Shown: positions 26,651 to 34,745 of the stretch, piece after piece | Layout of the letters: each line of letters opens with the position of its first letter | Position numbering within the stretch: the first letter of the stretch is position 1 | Assembly (NCBI RefSeq): GCF_036287215.1 | Contig: NZ_CP142860.1 | Location: forward strand, 1,364,001 to 1,428,000 | Direction: 5' to 3' | Length of the DNA stretch: 64,000 nt | Source of the DNA: Caproiciproducens sp. CPB-2 | Lineage (GTDB): Bacteria > Bacillota > Clostridia > Oscillospirales > Acutalibacteraceae | Position numbers and translations under genes: made by a program | The notes under the pieces: model-generated | Seen by the model: only the letters and a program-made list of their open reading frames with translations | The model's database searches: none | Told to the model about the DNA's origin: nothing

Positions 26651-27468
26651 AAAAAACGGAAGAAACGATCGTATGCAGCGAGTATGAACGCAGGGAACGC
26701 CGGCGCAGTCAAATTTACAGCGTACTTCCGTTCGTATCCGTTGCACTGCTGCTGATCCTGTGGTTCGCGGCATCTTCCGCGGAAGGCAGCAACTTTCCCT
26801 CGCCAAAGGACATCGCCGACAGATTTACCCTGTTTCTGCAAAAGCCCATTAAGAACCTGAGCCTGATGGGCCATATCTGGGCAAGCCTCCAGCGCGTTTT
26901 CATCGCGTTGGGCGTGTCCTGGCTGATCGGTATTTCCTTCGGCGTACTGATCGGCTGGAACAAAAAGGCGAACGCCCTGTTAGGACCGATGTTTACGGCC
27001 TTCCGCTCGGTTCCTCCTCTGGCCTGGGTACCGCTGGTGACCATGTGGTTCGGAACCGGCGAGTTTCCGAAGATCCTGATCGTTTTTGTCGGCGCGCTGA
27101 TGCCGGTGGTGGTGAATACAGAGGCTGGCATTGCCAACGTACAGAAGCTGTATTTGGACGTTGGGAGCATTTTTAACGCCAACCAGCGCCAGATGCTGTT
27201 TGAAATCGCCATTCCCTCTTCGCTGGACGCCATATTCGCGGGCATCCGGACATCCACCAGCGCGGGCTGGATGGTGGTGCTGGCCGCCGAAATGCTGGGC
27301 GGAAAATCCGGCGTGGGCTTTTTGATTACCCGCGGCATGGATTCGGGAGATTATTCCCTTTGCCTGCTTTCAATGATCTGCATTGGTCTGGTGGGAGCGC
27401 TGCTGGCTGTTATTATTCAAGTCTTAGAAAGGATCATCTTGCCATGGACAGCAAAAAAATCAAGCTGA
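26647..27468 (+). CDS. ABC importer permease 2 (NitT/TauT type)
   Basis: A 273-residue homologue of permease 1. ATG 26647 overlaps the previous stop; the frame is open further upstream but that part lies inside permease 1. It has the same layout: charged start, AFRSVPPLAWVPLVTMWFGTG, then the EAA-like loop SIFNANQRQMLFEIAIPSSLDAIFAGIRTSTSAGWMVVLAAEML. Two different permeases in one transporter are less usual in this family, where one gene often makes a homodimer. Its last 25 nt overlap the start of the first ATPase gene. Confidence 0.9.
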   Translation: MKKTEETIVCSEYERRERRRSQIYSVLPFVSVALLLILWFAASSAEGSNFPSPKDIADRFTLFLQKPIKNLSLMGHIWASLQRVFIALGVSWLIGISFGVLIGWNKKANALLGPMFTAFRSVPPLAWVPLVTMWFGTGEFPKILIVFVGALMPVVVNTEAGIANVQKLYLDVGSIFNANQRQMLFEIAIPSSLDAIFAGIRTSTSAGWMVVLAAEMLGGKSGVGFLITRGMDSGDYSLCLLSMICIGLVGALLAVIIQVLERIILPWTAKKSS

Positions 27469-28205
27469 AACTGGAAAATATCTCCCAAAGCTATATCGTC
27501 AAGAACAGGGTTTTTGACGCGGTTGTCGGAGTGTCCCTGGAAGTCAGAGAATCTGAATTCCTGGTCATTCTGGGCCCCGGACGCTGCGGGAAATCCGTAC
27601 TGCTCAATATGATCGCCGGACTGGAAAAACCGGTGGAAGGGCACATCCTGCTGGACGGAGAGGAAATACGGGGCAGCGACGAGCGAATCGGCATGGTATT
27701 TCAGAAGCTGGCGCTGATGCCGTGGAAAACCGTTATGGAAAACGTCGAGTTCGGTCTCAAGATAAAAGGCATGAAAAAAGAAACCCGGCGGGAAATCGCA
27801 CAGAAATACATCGATCTGGTAGGCTTGCAGGGTTTTGAGAAATGCTATCCCAATCAACTTTCCGGCGGCATGAAGCAGCGGGCGGGCATTGCCCGCGCCT
27901 ATACGAACAATCCGGAAATCCTGCTGATGGACGAGCCGTTCGGCCAGCTGGATGCCCAGACCCGCTATGCCATGCAGGACGAAGTCCTGCGGATATGGGA
28001 AGCCGAAAAACGCACGGTTATTTTTGTGACAAACAACATAGAGGAGGCCCTGTATTTGGCCGATCGGGTTATCCTGCTGACAAACTGTCCGGCGGCGGTC
28101 AAGGACGTCTACGAGATCGATCTGCCGCGGCCGCGCAATGCCGTTGACCCGGAGTTTTTGCGCCTGCGAAAGCTGATCAGCGAAAACACCGACCTAACAC
28201 TGTAA
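27444..28205 (+). CDS. ABC importer ATPase 1
   Basis: A 253-residue ATPase. Walker A is GPGRCGKS (residues about 44-51), slightly unusual in its middle residues but with the key Gly-Lys-Ser. The Q-loop lies in VFQKLALMPWKT, the signature is LSGGMKQR (about 139-146), Walker B with catalytic Glu is ILLMDEPF, and the switch position is Asn (VTNNIEEA) in place of the usual His. ATG 27444 lies inside the end of permease 2, with AAAGGA upstream. It should pair with ATPase 2, which keeps the switch His but has a degenerate signature. Confidence 0.88.
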   Translation: MDSKKIKLKLENISQSYIVKNRVFDAVVGVSLEVRESEFLVILGPGRCGKSVLLNMIAGLEKPVEGHILLDGEEIRGSDERIGMVFQKLALMPWKTVMENVEFGLKIKGMKKETRREIAQKYIDLVGLQGFEKCYPNQLSGGMKQRAGIARAYTNNPEILLMDEPFGQLDAQTRYAMQDEVLRIWEAEKRTVIFVTNNIEEALYLADRVILLTNCPAAVKDVYEIDLPRPRNAVDPEFLRLRKLISENTDLTL

Positions 28206-28213
28206 GGAGGCGC

Positions 28214-28957
28214 ATGATGAGCGAATATAAAGTGGAGGTCAACAACCTCACCAAATATTTCGGGAACCTGCATGTTCTCGACAACATCAGCTTTAAGGTC
28301 AAAAAGGGGGAGTTCGTCTGTATCGTAGGCCCGACGGGCTGCGGAAAGACCACCTTTTTAAACCTGCTGACCCGTATTTATATGCCCTCCAAGGGCGACC
28401 TTTTGATCGACGGAGAATCCGCGACCCCCAAAAAGCATAATCTGGCGTTTGTCTTTCAGGAGCCTTCCGCCATCCCATGGAAGACGGTAGAGCAGAACCT
28501 GCGTTTCGGCCTGGAGCTGAAAAAGCTTCCAAGGGCGGAAATCGACAAACGGGTGGAAACCATCATTAAGCTCATGGGCCTGGAGCCGTTTCGCGACTCT
28601 TATCCTCATCAGCTGTCGGTAAGCACCGAGCAGCGCATTATCATCGGTCGGGCTTTTGCCATGAATCCAGACCTTCTGCTGATGGACGAGCCCTACGGCC
28701 AGATGGATATCAAGCTGCGTTTTTATCTTGAGGACGAAGTGATCCGCCTGTGGCGGGAACTGGGCAGTACGGTGATCTTCATCACACACAATATCGAAGA
28801 GGCCGTTTATCTGGCCGAGCGCATTCTGATCCTCAGCAATAAGCCTACCACTATCAAAGAGGATATGAAGGTGGAACTGCCCCGTCCCCGGGACGTAACC
28901 GATAAGGCGTTCATTGATATCCGTCAGTATGTTACCGATCAGATCAAGTGGTGGTAA
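28214..28957 (+). CDS. ABC importer ATPase 2 with degenerate signature motif
   Basis: A 247-residue ATPase with Walker A GPTGCGKT (about 39-46), Q-loop VFQEPSAIPWKT, Walker B LLLMDEPY and switch His in ITHNIEEA. The signature motif reads LSVST (about 134-138) in place of LSGGQ, which is expected to weaken ATP sandwiching at one of the two sites. AAGGAGG stands just before tandem ATGs (28214, 28217). Eight nt separate it from ATPase 1. Both ATPases thus carry one non-standard catalytic feature, consistent with an asymmetric heterodimer. Confidence 0.88.
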   Translation: MMSEYKVEVNNLTKYFGNLHVLDNISFKVKKGEFVCIVGPTGCGKTTFLNLLTRIYMPSKGDLLIDGESATPKKHNLAFVFQEPSAIPWKTVEQNLRFGLELKKLPRAEIDKRVETIIKLMGLEPFRDSYPHQLSVSTEQRIIIGRAFAMNPDLLLMDEPYGQMDIKLRFYLEDEVIRLWRELGSTVIFITHNIEEAVYLAERILILSNKPTTIKEDMKVELPRPRDVTDKAFIDIRQYVTDQIKWW

Positions 28958-28969
28958 GGAGAATAATGT

Positions 28970-30424
28970 ATGTATGATGTTTTGATTGTGGGCTGCGGTG
29001 TAGTCGGCGCGGCGATGGCTTATGAACTGTCACGGTATGACCTTTCGGTATGCGTATGCGAGCGCTCCAACGATGTGGCCAACGGAGTGACAAAGGCGAA
29101 CAGCGCTATTCTGCACGCCGGATTCGATTGTCCCGTCGGCAGCCTGGAGGCCAGACTGAACGTGGAGGGCGTGAGGCTGGCCAAAGAAATCTGCGAAAAG
29201 CTGGATGTCGAGAGGCGGGAGATCCCCAGCTTTGTCATTGCTTTTAATGAACGGGAGAGGAAAGAGCTGGACGCCCTTTACGAGCGGGGCATAGCCAACG
29301 GTGTGCCGGGCGTGCGCATTGTCGGCCCGGAGGAAGCGCTGGCTTTGGAGCCCGGTCTGAATCCCAAGTTGATCGCCGCCTTATACGCGCCCTCCTCGGC
29401 GATTATCAACCCCTGGGAGTATGCCATTGCCATGGCCGAGACTGCCGTGACCAACGGCGCCGAGGTCAGGCTTTGCAGTCCGGTTACGGCCATTGAGAAA
29501 GTGCCGGAGGGGCATTTTAAGGTGACGGCCGGGACGGACGTTTACGAGGCAAAGTATGTCGTTAACGCGGGCGGCGCGTTCTCGGCGGACGTCTACCGGC
29601 TGGTGGGCGGAAACGACTTGAAACAGACCAATTTTTGCGGACAGTACTACGTGCTGGACAAAAATCAGGGAAAACTCATCAATTCGGTTATTTTTCCGTG
29701 CCCTGACGAGCACGGCTTTAAAGGTGTGCTCGTGGCGCCCACCGTACACGGCAATCTGATTGTAGGCCCGGATTCCTATGTGGTCGAAAACGGCGACTGC
29801 GTGGCCACCGTTTCCCCGTTGCTGGAGGAGCTTCAGGAACACGGCCACCGTTCGGTGCCCGGCATTGATTTCCGGCAGATCATTCACGAATACGCGGGCG
29901 TGCGGCCCAACACGCAGATACCGGATTTTGTTATTGAAGAATCCAGAATCTGCCCGCATTTTATTAATCTGGCAGGAATCAAGAGTCCGGGGCTGTCCAG
30001 TGCGCCGGCAATTGCAAAAGAGGGCGCGAAGCTTCTTGAAGGCTGCGGCCTTGTCCTGAATGAAAAGAAAAACTTTATTGATAAAAGGAAGCGGATCAAA
30101 TTCCGCGAATTGAGCCGGGAAGAGCAGGAGAAGATCATTTCTCAAAATCCGCTTTACGGCCGGGTCATCTGCCGCTGTGAGACTGTGACAGAGGGCGAGA
30201 TCGTGGAGGCTATCCACCGGCCCATACAGCCGCGAACCATCGACGCCATCAAGCGCCGGTGCAACGCGGGCATGGGGCGGTGCCAGGGCGGCTTCTGCGG
30301 TCCCCGGGTTCACGAGATACTGGCGAGGGAACTGAACGTCTCGCCCATGGACATTCTCATGGACGAGCAGGGTACCTTCCTGCTTACTTCTCCAATCAAG
30401 GAGGCGGACGATTATGGAGCTTGA
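28970..30424 (+). CDS. GlpA-like FAD-dependent 2-hydroxyacid/glycerol-3-phosphate oxidoreductase with BFD-type Fe-S domain
   Basis: A 484-residue protein. The N-terminal GCGVVGAAMA is the FAD dinucleotide-binding loop; the DAO-type domain runs to about residue 370 (LHAGFDCPVGSLEARL, AGIKSPGLSS). The C-terminal BFD-like domain (about 395-450) has CRC, then C-x5-C and a final C (RRCNAGMGRCQGGFC), fitting a [2Fe-2S] cluster. COG0579 members oxidise L-2-hydroxyglutarate or glycerol-3-phosphate-like substrates. In this locus it probably oxidises the imported compound and hands electrons to the next two proteins. It overlaps the following gene by 11 nt. Confidence 0.85.
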   Translation: MYDVLIVGCGVVGAAMAYELSRYDLSVCVCERSNDVANGVTKANSAILHAGFDCPVGSLEARLNVEGVRLAKEICEKLDVERREIPSFVIAFNERERKELDALYERGIANGVPGVRIVGPEEALALEPGLNPKLIAALYAPSSAIINPWEYAIAMAETAVTNGAEVRLCSPVTAIEKVPEGHFKVTAGTDVYEAKYVVNAGGAFSADVYRLVGGNDLKQTNFCGQYYVLDKNQGKLINSVIFPCPDEHGFKGVLVAPTVHGNLIVGPDSYVVENGDCVATVSPLLEELQEHGHRSVPGIDFRQIIHEYAGVRPNTQIPDFVIEESRICPHFINLAGIKSPGLSSAPAIAKEGAKLLEGCGLVLNEKKNFIDKRKRIKFRELSREEQEKIISQNPLYGRVICRCETVTEGEIVEAIHRPIQPRTIDAIKRRCNAGMGRCQGGFCGPRVHEILARELNVSPMDILMDEQGTFLLTSPIKEADDYGA

Positions 30425-31682
30425 ATACGACATTGTTGTGGTGGGCGGCGGTCCGGCCGGTTTGGCGGCCGCCTGCGCGGCAAAGGAAAACGGAGCGGGA
30501 AGCGTACTGATTTTGGAACGGGACAAAGAGCCCGGCGGCATTCTGAACCAATGCATTCATAACGGCTTCGGACTGCACTACTTTAAAGAGGAACTGACCG
30601 GCCCGGAGTATGCCGCCCGCTTTATCCATAAGGCAAATCTTATGGGCGTGGTGTTAAAACTGGATACGATGGTGCTTTTGATCGAGGGCAAAACCGTATA
30701 CGCCGTCAACGCCGCGGAGGGGCTGCTCGAAGTGCACGCAAAAGCGGTCGTCCTGGCGATGGGCTGCCGGGAGCGCACCCGCGGCGCCATCGGCATTCCC
30801 GGCGACCGGCCGGCCGGCATCTTTACGGCAGGTACCGCCCAGCGCTATATCAACGTCGAGGGCTGGATGGTCGGCAGACGGGTGGTCATTCTGGGCTCCG
30901 GCGATATTGGTCTCATCATGGCGCGGCGTATGACCCTGGAGGGCGCGAAGGTGCTCGCCTGTGTGGAACTGTGTCCCTATTCCAACGGGCTCAACCGAAA
31001 TATCGTTCAGTGCCTGAACGACTATAACATTCCGCTGTATCTCTCTCATACTATCACAGGAATCGTTGGTAAGCAGCGGGTGGAGAAGGTGCTGATCTCC
31101 GAGGTCGGACCGGACAGAAAGCCGATTCCCGGTACGGAGATAAGCCTGGACTGCGACACGGTGCTGCTGAGCGTGGGACTCATCCCTGAAAATGAGCTGA
31201 CCCGCGCCGCAGGCATTCCCATGGACAGGCGTACCAACGGCTCGGTCGTATACGAGAATATGGAGACCGAAATGCCGGGCGTGTTCAGCTGCGGCAATGT
31301 GGTTCATGTGCATGACCTCGTCGATTTTGTTACCGCGGAGAGCCAGCGTGCCGGAAGGGCCGCAGCCGAATATGTCAAAGCGGGCGGGGAGGAGATGCCT
31401 GGCCGGGTGCTGAACCTTAAAAATGGGCCGCGCGTCAATTATACGGTGCCTCAGAAAATTCGTCCCGGCAAGGTGGAAAAGTCCGTCGATGTCTTTTTCC
31501 GCGTAAACAACGTCTATCACGGCGGTACGGTCCGCGTGACGGACGGCGAAAACGTGCTCTGCAGCTTTAAGCGGGACCATCTGGCACCCGGAGAAATGGA
31601 AAAAATCACAATTCCGGCAGGATTGCTTAACAAGGCGCTTGGGGATGGGCTGACCGTGGAGCTGGCCGTTAAGGAGGAATAA
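30414..31682 (+). CDS. GlpB/HcnB-like NAD(P)/FAD-dependent oxidoreductase
   Basis: A 422-residue pyridine-nucleotide-disulfide-type flavoprotein. VVVGGGPAGLAAA is the FAD loop, VVILGSGDIGLIMA near residue 160 the second nucleotide loop, and GVFSCGNVVHVHDLVDFV the C-terminal FAD Gly-Asx motif. ERDKEPGGILNQCIHNGFGLHYF is typical of COG0446 members that sit next to GlpA-like proteins. No redox-active CxxC is seen, so it probably relays electrons between NAD(P)H or a carrier and the GlpA-like subunit. Its start overlaps the previous stop; the DUF1667 gene follows after 3 nt. Confidence 0.85.
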   Translation: MELEYDIVVVGGGPAGLAAACAAKENGAGSVLILERDKEPGGILNQCIHNGFGLHYFKEELTGPEYAARFIHKANLMGVVLKLDTMVLLIEGKTVYAVNAAEGLLEVHAKAVVLAMGCRERTRGAIGIPGDRPAGIFTAGTAQRYINVEGWMVGRRVVILGSGDIGLIMARRMTLEGAKVLACVELCPYSNGLNRNIVQCLNDYNIPLYLSHTITGIVGKQRVEKVLISEVGPDRKPIPGTEISLDCDTVLLSVGLIPENELTRAAGIPMDRRTNGSVVYENMETEMPGVFSCGNVVHVHDLVDFVTAESQRAGRAAAEYVKAGGEEMPGRVLNLKNGPRVNYTVPQKIRPGKVEKSVDVFFRVNNVYHGGTVRVTDGENVLCSFKRDHLAPGEMEKITIPAGLLNKALGDGLTVELAVKEE

Positions 31683-31685
31683 ACG

Positions 31686-32063
31686 ATGACTGAACTGATC
31701 TGTATTGTCTGCCCAAAGGGCTGCCACCTGCGCGTGGATGAAGAAAATGGCTACCGGGTCACGAATTTTGGCTGTCCCCGCGGTGAAGCTTACGGTAAAA
31801 AAGAGCTTACGGATCCTACCCGGGTGCTGACCAGCATCGTACATATCCGGAACGCGGCGCATCCGTGCTGTCCGGTCAAAACGTCCGGAGCCGTACCAAA
31901 AGCGAAAATCCGCGAGGTGATGCGCATGCTGAATACGGTTTGCCTGAGCGCTCCGGTAAAGATCGGCGACGTGGTGGTGCCCAATGTATGCGGAACGGGC
32001 TGCGACTGGGTCGCCACTAAAGATATGGGAAGGGAGAACGGAAGCAATGAAATTAGAATTTGA
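31686..32063 (+). CDS. DUF1667 protein, third subunit of GlpAB-like complex
   Basis: A 125-residue protein with the DUF1667 (COG3862) signature: IVCPKGCHLRVDE near the start, FGCPRGEAYGKKE, and PVKTSGAVPKAKIREVM. The early Cys set (CxxxC, then C) suggests an Fe-S or metal site. These small proteins regularly follow GlpA/GlpB-like genes in anaerobes and probably act as an electron-transfer or assembly subunit. The last 17 nt overlap the LarA-like gene. Confidence 0.85.
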   Translation: MTELICIVCPKGCHLRVDEENGYRVTNFGCPRGEAYGKKELTDPTRVLTSIVHIRNAAHPCCPVKTSGAVPKAKIREVMRMLNTVCLSAPVKIGDVVVPNVCGTGCDWVATKDMGRENGSNEIRI

Positions 32064-33543
32064 ATATGGTCAGGGCATGATGAGTGCCGAGCTGCCCGAC
32101 GATACGGACATTTTTATCCCCGGTGAAACCGTCCCGGACCCACCCTGCCTTCCACAGGATTGGGACAGTCTCTATCACGCGACGCTTGAGAGCGTCCGGA
32201 ACCCCATCGGCATGCCGGCGCTTTCAGCGCTCGCGCACAAGGGCAGCCGGGCTGTCATCATCATCCCCGACATCGTAAAGGGGGGCAATCAGCCCACAAG
32301 CCACCGAAAGGTGGCAATCCGGGTCTGTCTCGACGAGCTTTACGGCGCGGGCGTTGAAAAAAAGGACGTTCTGCTTCTTATTTCAAACGGCCTTCATCCG
32401 CGAGCGACCGTTCCGGAAATGAAAACCATTCTTGGACCGGATCTTTTTAATGAATTTTACCCCTCCGGACAGATCACAAGCCATGACAGCGAGGATTATG
32501 AGCATCTGATCGATCTTGGCTACACCGCAAACGGCGATCACGTCATCATGAACAAGTATGTTTATGATGCTGACGTTGCCATCCTGATTGGCCATACGCA
32601 GGGCAACCCCTACGGCGGATATTCCGGTGGATACAAACACTGCTCGACAGGCATCACGCATTGGCGGAGTATTGCGGCCCATCATGTTCCCCAAGTCATG
32701 CACCGTCAGGACTTCGTCCCCGTGTCCACAAACAGCGAGATGCGGAACAAGTTCAATCAGCAGGGCCAGTTTATGGAAGGAAAAATGGGAAAGAAATTCT
32801 TCTGCTGCGACGCCGTTCTGGATACGAAATCCCGCCAGATCGAGATCAACTCGGGCTGGGCAAAGGAAATGCAGCCGATCAGCTGGAAGACGGCTGACAA
32901 GCGCACCTATATCCACTGGGCCGAAAAGAAATATGACGTCGTCGTGTTCGGCATGCCCACGAACTTCCACTACGGCAACGGCATGGGAACGAACCCGATC
33001 CAGATGATGCAGGCCCTCTCGGCACAGGTCATCCGGCACAAGCGGATTCTCAGCGACCACTGTGTTTTCATCGTTTCCAGCATCTGCGACGGCTATTTCC
33101 ACGACGAACGCTGGCCGTATCTCCGGGAGCTGTACAACCTGTTCCAGCACGATTATATGCAGATTCTGCCGGACATGAACCGTTACGGAGAATACTTTGC
33201 GACCAATGAGGACTATATCCGAAAATATCGGTTTGCGAATGCGTTCCACCCCTTCCATGGCTTTTCCATGATGAGCTGCGGGCATATTGCGGAAATGCAC
33301 ACCAGCGCGATCTATATCGTGGGCGCCAGAGAGCCGGGCATTGCCCGGGGAATGGGGCTGAAAACCCGCGCGACTTTCGAAGAGGCGCTTGAGGATGCCA
33401 AACGGAAATTCGTTGGGGGAAATCCCAACATCCTTGCTCTGCCCCAGACCTTTACGACCGCGGCGGTGCATTTGTGCATGAAGGACCCCGGCAAAAACAG
33501 CACTTTCAGGGACGGCGCTTCCGATCATCCCTGCTGCGGCTGA
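32047..33543 (+). CDS. LarA-like nickel-pincer racemase/epimerase homologue (DUF2088)
   Basis: About 498 residues from ATG 32047 (the frame is open upstream but inside DUF1667). The DUF2088 N-domain is clear: VIIIPDIVKGG, SNGLHPRATVPEM with a His at the position of LarA His108 (residue 117), and GGYSGGYK with Lys197 at the LarA Lys184 position that holds the nickel-pincer nucleotide. The usual EPHFFAG stretch reads QGNPYGG, so the second catalytic His (His174) is Asn187. A downstream SHDSEDYEHL segment also fits. It may racemise or epimerise the hydroxyacid used by the oxidoreductase, or have altered chemistry. Confidence 0.8.
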   Translation: MKLEFEYGQGMMSAELPDDTDIFIPGETVPDPPCLPQDWDSLYHATLESVRNPIGMPALSALAHKGSRAVIIIPDIVKGGNQPTSHRKVAIRVCLDELYGAGVEKKDVLLLISNGLHPRATVPEMKTILGPDLFNEFYPSGQITSHDSEDYEHLIDLGYTANGDHVIMNKYVYDADVAILIGHTQGNPYGGYSGGYKHCSTGITHWRSIAAHHVPQVMHRQDFVPVSTNSEMRNKFNQQGQFMEGKMGKKFFCCDAVLDTKSRQIEINSGWAKEMQPISWKTADKRTYIHWAEKKYDVVVFGMPTNFHYGNGMGTNPIQMMQALSAQVIRHKRILSDHCVFIVSSICDGYFHDERWPYLRELYNLFQHDYMQILPDMNRYGEYFATNEDYIRKYRFANAFHPFHGFSMMSCGHIAEMHTSAIYIVGAREPGIARGMGLKTRATFEEALEDAKRKFVGGNPNILALPQTFTTAAVHLCMKDPGKNSTFRDGASDHPCCG

Positions 33544-33619
33544 GTGCCGCGGAGTCTGCGCGGCCTGACAGGGACAGCGCTGCGCGCCGTGCCTCTATTT
33601 TTAAGGAGCGTTACACGTC

Positions 33620-34405
33620 ATGACCATTATTTTGCTGCTTATCAGCTTTCTGGCCAGCGTCGCCGGGGCGATCTGCGGGATCGGCGGCGGTGTCATTGTG
33701 AAGCCGGTTCTGGACAGCCTGTCCGTCGCGTCGGTTTCAACTATCAGTTTTCTGTCGGGCTGCATGGTGCTTAGCATGTCCTGTTACTCGGTGTGTAAGG
33801 AACTGCTGAACGGAGAAAGCCAGGTGGCCTTTAGGACCGTCACCCCTCTGGCCGTCGGCGCGGCGGCGGGCGGCATTCTGGGGAATGACCTGTTCAGCTT
33901 ACTGCGGGCCGCGGCCGCTCAGCCTGAGCGGGTAGGAGGATATCAGGCTGTCAGCCTTGCAGTCATTGTTCTGGGCACCTTGCTGTATACGGTCAAAAGC
34001 GACCGTATCCGGACGCATAACGTCCGGAATATTCCGGCCTGTCTGATGATCGGCCTTCTGCTTGGACTTATATCGAGCTTTCTGAGCATCGGCGGCGGAC
34101 CCATCAATCTGGTACTGTTTTACTATTTCTTCTCTATGTCCACGAAAACAGCCGCCCAAAACAGTCTGTATATCATTTTTATCAGCCAATTGGCCAGCCT
34201 GCTGACGACTCTTGCCACGCGCAGTGTGCCGGAGTGCAGGATGATCTGGCTGATCGCAATGGTAGCGGGAGGAGTCATGGGGGGAATTGCCGGGCGAGTT
34301 CTGAACCGGCGCCTGAATGACGAACAGGTGCGTAAGCTCTTTATTGCCCTCATGGCAGTTATTATTGTGATCAGCTGTTACAACGCGAAGCAATTTTTAT
34401 TCTGA
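33620..34405 (+). CDS. TSUP-family membrane transporter (TauE/SafE)
   Basis: A 261-residue protein with about eight membrane helices. Two related halves each start with the Gly-rich motif typical of the family: GAICGIGGGVIVKPVLD near the N-terminus and GLISSFLSIGGGPINLVLFYYF in the middle. TSUP proteins export sulfite, sulfoacetate or other organic anions. As the last gene of the locus it may remove a product or balance an anion. AAGGAG lies 12 nt before ATG 33620, a loose spacing. A large terminator follows. Confidence 0.82.
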   Translation: MTIILLLISFLASVAGAICGIGGGVIVKPVLDSLSVASVSTISFLSGCMVLSMSCYSVCKELLNGESQVAFRTVTPLAVGAAAGGILGNDLFSLLRAAAAQPERVGGYQAVSLAVIVLGTLLYTVKSDRIRTHNVRNIPACLMIGLLLGLISSFLSIGGGPINLVLFYYFFSMSTKTAAQNSLYIIFISQLASLLTTLATRSVPECRMIWLIAMVAGGVMGGIAGRVLNRRLNDEQVRKLFIALMAVIIVISCYNAKQFLF

Positions 34406-34745
34406 GGCAGGACCCCATACGGAAAAACTGGACTGAGCATCGCCGCATCACGGACAGCGATACCGGCGCTTCAAAGATTCCCTCTCTGACTCCAGGCAGT
34501 TTTCCGACATAAATAATTACAGAGCATATCGGTGACCTTTAAAATGGTATTGTGAGAATTCCATTTTAAAGCCATTCATCGAATATGCTCTGCTTTTTTT
34601 ATTTTTTCTCAGATTCTTGAAACCTTGGGAAATGCGGCTTTTGTCCGCACCGGATGAGGTCAAAAAAGTTTATTCTCCGCCCGCCCACAGACAGCACAAA
34701 ACTCATTTGCGGCGGCATAAACATTTACTGCGGCCAATGCGCAGA
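34406..34745. other. 340-nt gap between TSUP gene and lipoprotein gene
   Basis: Apart from the terminator at 34520-34600 I see no gene, promoter or repeat that I can support here. A 64-codon frame at 34617-34811 has no ribosome site and runs into the opposite gene. Confidence 0.4.
34520..34600 (+). terminator. Long hairpin terminator of the catabolic operon
   Basis: CAGAGCATAT (34520-34529) pairs with ATATGCTCTG (34583-34592), and CTTTAAAATGG pairs with CCATTTTAAAG (34561-34571). The imperfect middle gives a stem of nearly 30 bp, followed by CTTTTTTT. Confidence 0.85.
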
